Below are positions 63,283 to 64,000 of a stretch of 64,000 nucleotides of DNA, in pieces (within the stretch, counting starts at the first letter, position 1; every line of letters begins with the position of its first letter). This DNA is from an uncultured Lachnospiraceae bacterium. Lineage in GTDB: Bacteria > Bacillota > Clostridia > Lachnospirales > Lachnospiraceae. A model generated the notes under the pieces. That model worked only from the letters and a program-made list of their open reading frames with translations, was not told the origin of the DNA and did no database searches. The DNA lies in the NCBI GenBank assembly GCA_948470905.1, contig CAOKQK010000002.1, positions 1-64,000 of the forward strand. The letters are read 5' to 3'. The translations under genes were made by a program, and so were the position numbers.

Positions 63283-64000
63283 ATGCTGCAGATAAGGCAG
63301 GGGCATTTAAGGGATGTTTTTGCCCAAAATTCCAGGGTCGTCCTGTTCGGGGCGGGCTCGCTGACAAGCGCGATGTTTGAGGCTTATAAGGATCTGGCAT
63401 TTGAGGCAAGGGTGGATTATATCATAGACAATGACAGAAATAAAGACGGGAAAACGATGTCGGTCAACGGGAAGGAGATCAGGCTGGTCTCGCCGGAGAG
63501 TTTTGCCCGTCTGGATTATAAAGAATATGTGCTTCTTATCATGCCTGTTTTTTTCCTGGATATTGTGAAGCAGGTTGACAGGCTTGAGATATTTGACAAG
63601 GTGCCTGCGTATATTTATGCATTCCTTATGAATATGGATGAGGGGGAAGCGTTTCAAATCAGGCATACGGAAGAAATGCGTATCCCTAAATTGATCCATT
63701 ACTGCTGGTTTGGAGGCAGTCCCATCCCTGACTCCTATCAGAAGAATATTGAGTCATGGAAAAAGTATTGTCCTGATTATGAGATTCTCCAGTGGAATGA
63801 ATCCAATTATGATATCCGGAAGAACCAGTTTATGTATCAGGCGTATCAGAGGAAGGGATGGGCCTATGTGTCTGATTATGCCAGGAAGGATATCATCTAT
63901 AGCTGCGGCGGGATTTATTTTGATACGGATGTGGAAGTCCTGAAGCCCCTGGATGATCTGCTGTACAATGAGTTTTTTATGGGGATGGATGATGCGGCAA
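63283..64000 (+). CDS. N-terminal Rossmann module fused to GT32 glycosyltransferase (partial)
   Basis: The frame is open to the window end, giving 239 codons. AAGGAG lies 6 bases before the ATG. Residues 1-110 are the module (RVVLFGAGSLTSAMFEAY, DYIIDNDRN, YVLLIMPVFFLDIV). A GT32 domain follows: IPKLIHYCWFGGSPIPDSY, SWKKYCPDYEILQWNE, WAYVSDYARKDIIY and GGIYFDTDVEVL, the DxD metal and sugar site. GT32 enzymes add mannose, glucose or galactose in surface glycans. The C-terminal part lies beyond the window. Confidence 0.88.
   Translation, partial: MLQIRQGHLRDVFAQNSRVVLFGAGSLTSAMFEAYKDLAFEARVDYIIDNDRNKDGKTMSVNGKEIRLVSPESFARLDYKEYVLLIMPVFFLDIVKQVDRLEIFDKVPAYIYAFLMNMDEGEAFQIRHTEEMRIPKLIHYCWFGGSPIPDSYQKNIESWKKYCPDYEILQWNESNYDIRKNQFMYQAYQRKGWAYVSDYARKDIIYSCGGIYFDTDVEVLKPLDDLLYNEFFMGMDDAA

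Noticed and set aside
18245..64000. Capsule or O-antigen biosynthesis locus
   Set aside because: Glycosyltransferase content alone would fit, but no polymerase, flippase or lipid-linked initiating enzyme is seen and the block abuts flagellin genes. It cannot be excluded without sequence beyond 64 kb.

Overview
The window looks like the chromosome of a motile, low-to-mid GC member of the Clostridia, most likely a Lachnospiraceae relative. The evidence is the gene order flaG-fliD-fliS-chaperone-flagellin, strong AGGAGG ribosome sites, sigma-28-type promoters, and accessory Rpn and Uma2 nuclease genes. No rRNA, tRNA or CRISPR array is visible. Almost every gene is on the + strand.

Layout: (1) 0.1-3.5 kb is a late flagellar operon (flaG, fliD, fliS and a FlgN/FliT-like chaperone) behind a sigma-28 promoter. 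(2) 3.5-12 kb holds two tandem copies of one cassette: sigma-28 promoter, structured leader, flagellin, terminator, then a large family-2 glycosyltransferase with a TPR-like C-terminus. A fucosyltransferase-like GT11 gene follows. (3) 13-18.2 kb is an accessory junction rich in repeats: an Rpn nuclease gene flanked by 135-bp repeats, hairpin repeats, a Uma2 gene, a predicted sigma-28-driven short RNA, and an acyltransferase pseudogene split by a 161-bp MITE. (4) 18.2-55.2 kb is a markedly AT-rich glycan island. It encodes a LicC/LicD-like pair, an unusual sugar cassette (SIS isomerase, hydroxyacid dehydrogenase, YhcH-like protein, CMP-transferase, SDR, AroB-like cyclase, zinc-ribbon methyltransferase, Gfo/Idh oxidoreductase), radical-SAM proteins, a deacetylase, WbsX-type proteins, UDP-ManNAcA synthesis (wecC, wecB) and many glycosyltransferases. 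(5) 55.2-64 kb returns to higher GC. It begins with a second predicted sigma-28 short RNA and continues with more glycosyltransferases, a HAD protein and a GT32 gene cut by the window end.

How it works together: no flippase, polymerase or initiating phosphoglycosyltransferase is seen and nearly all products look cytoplasmic, so the best reading is a flagellin O-glycosylation island rather than capsule or O-antigen. The most striking feature is one small Rossmann-like module (core IxIYGxGxxG, then a ...D-N/R... strand end). It is attached N- or C-terminally to about 20 otherwise unrelated proteins (glycosyltransferases, radical SAM, deacetylase, methyltransferase, HAD, WbsX) and also exists alone twice. 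A second notable theme is regulation: five good sigma-28 promoters, GGA-loop hairpins typical of CsrA targets in both flagellin leaders, and two short terminated RNAs that copy the flaG ribosome-site motif. A third is poly-G tracts, three of which coincide with reading-frame breaks and suggest phase variation or decay.
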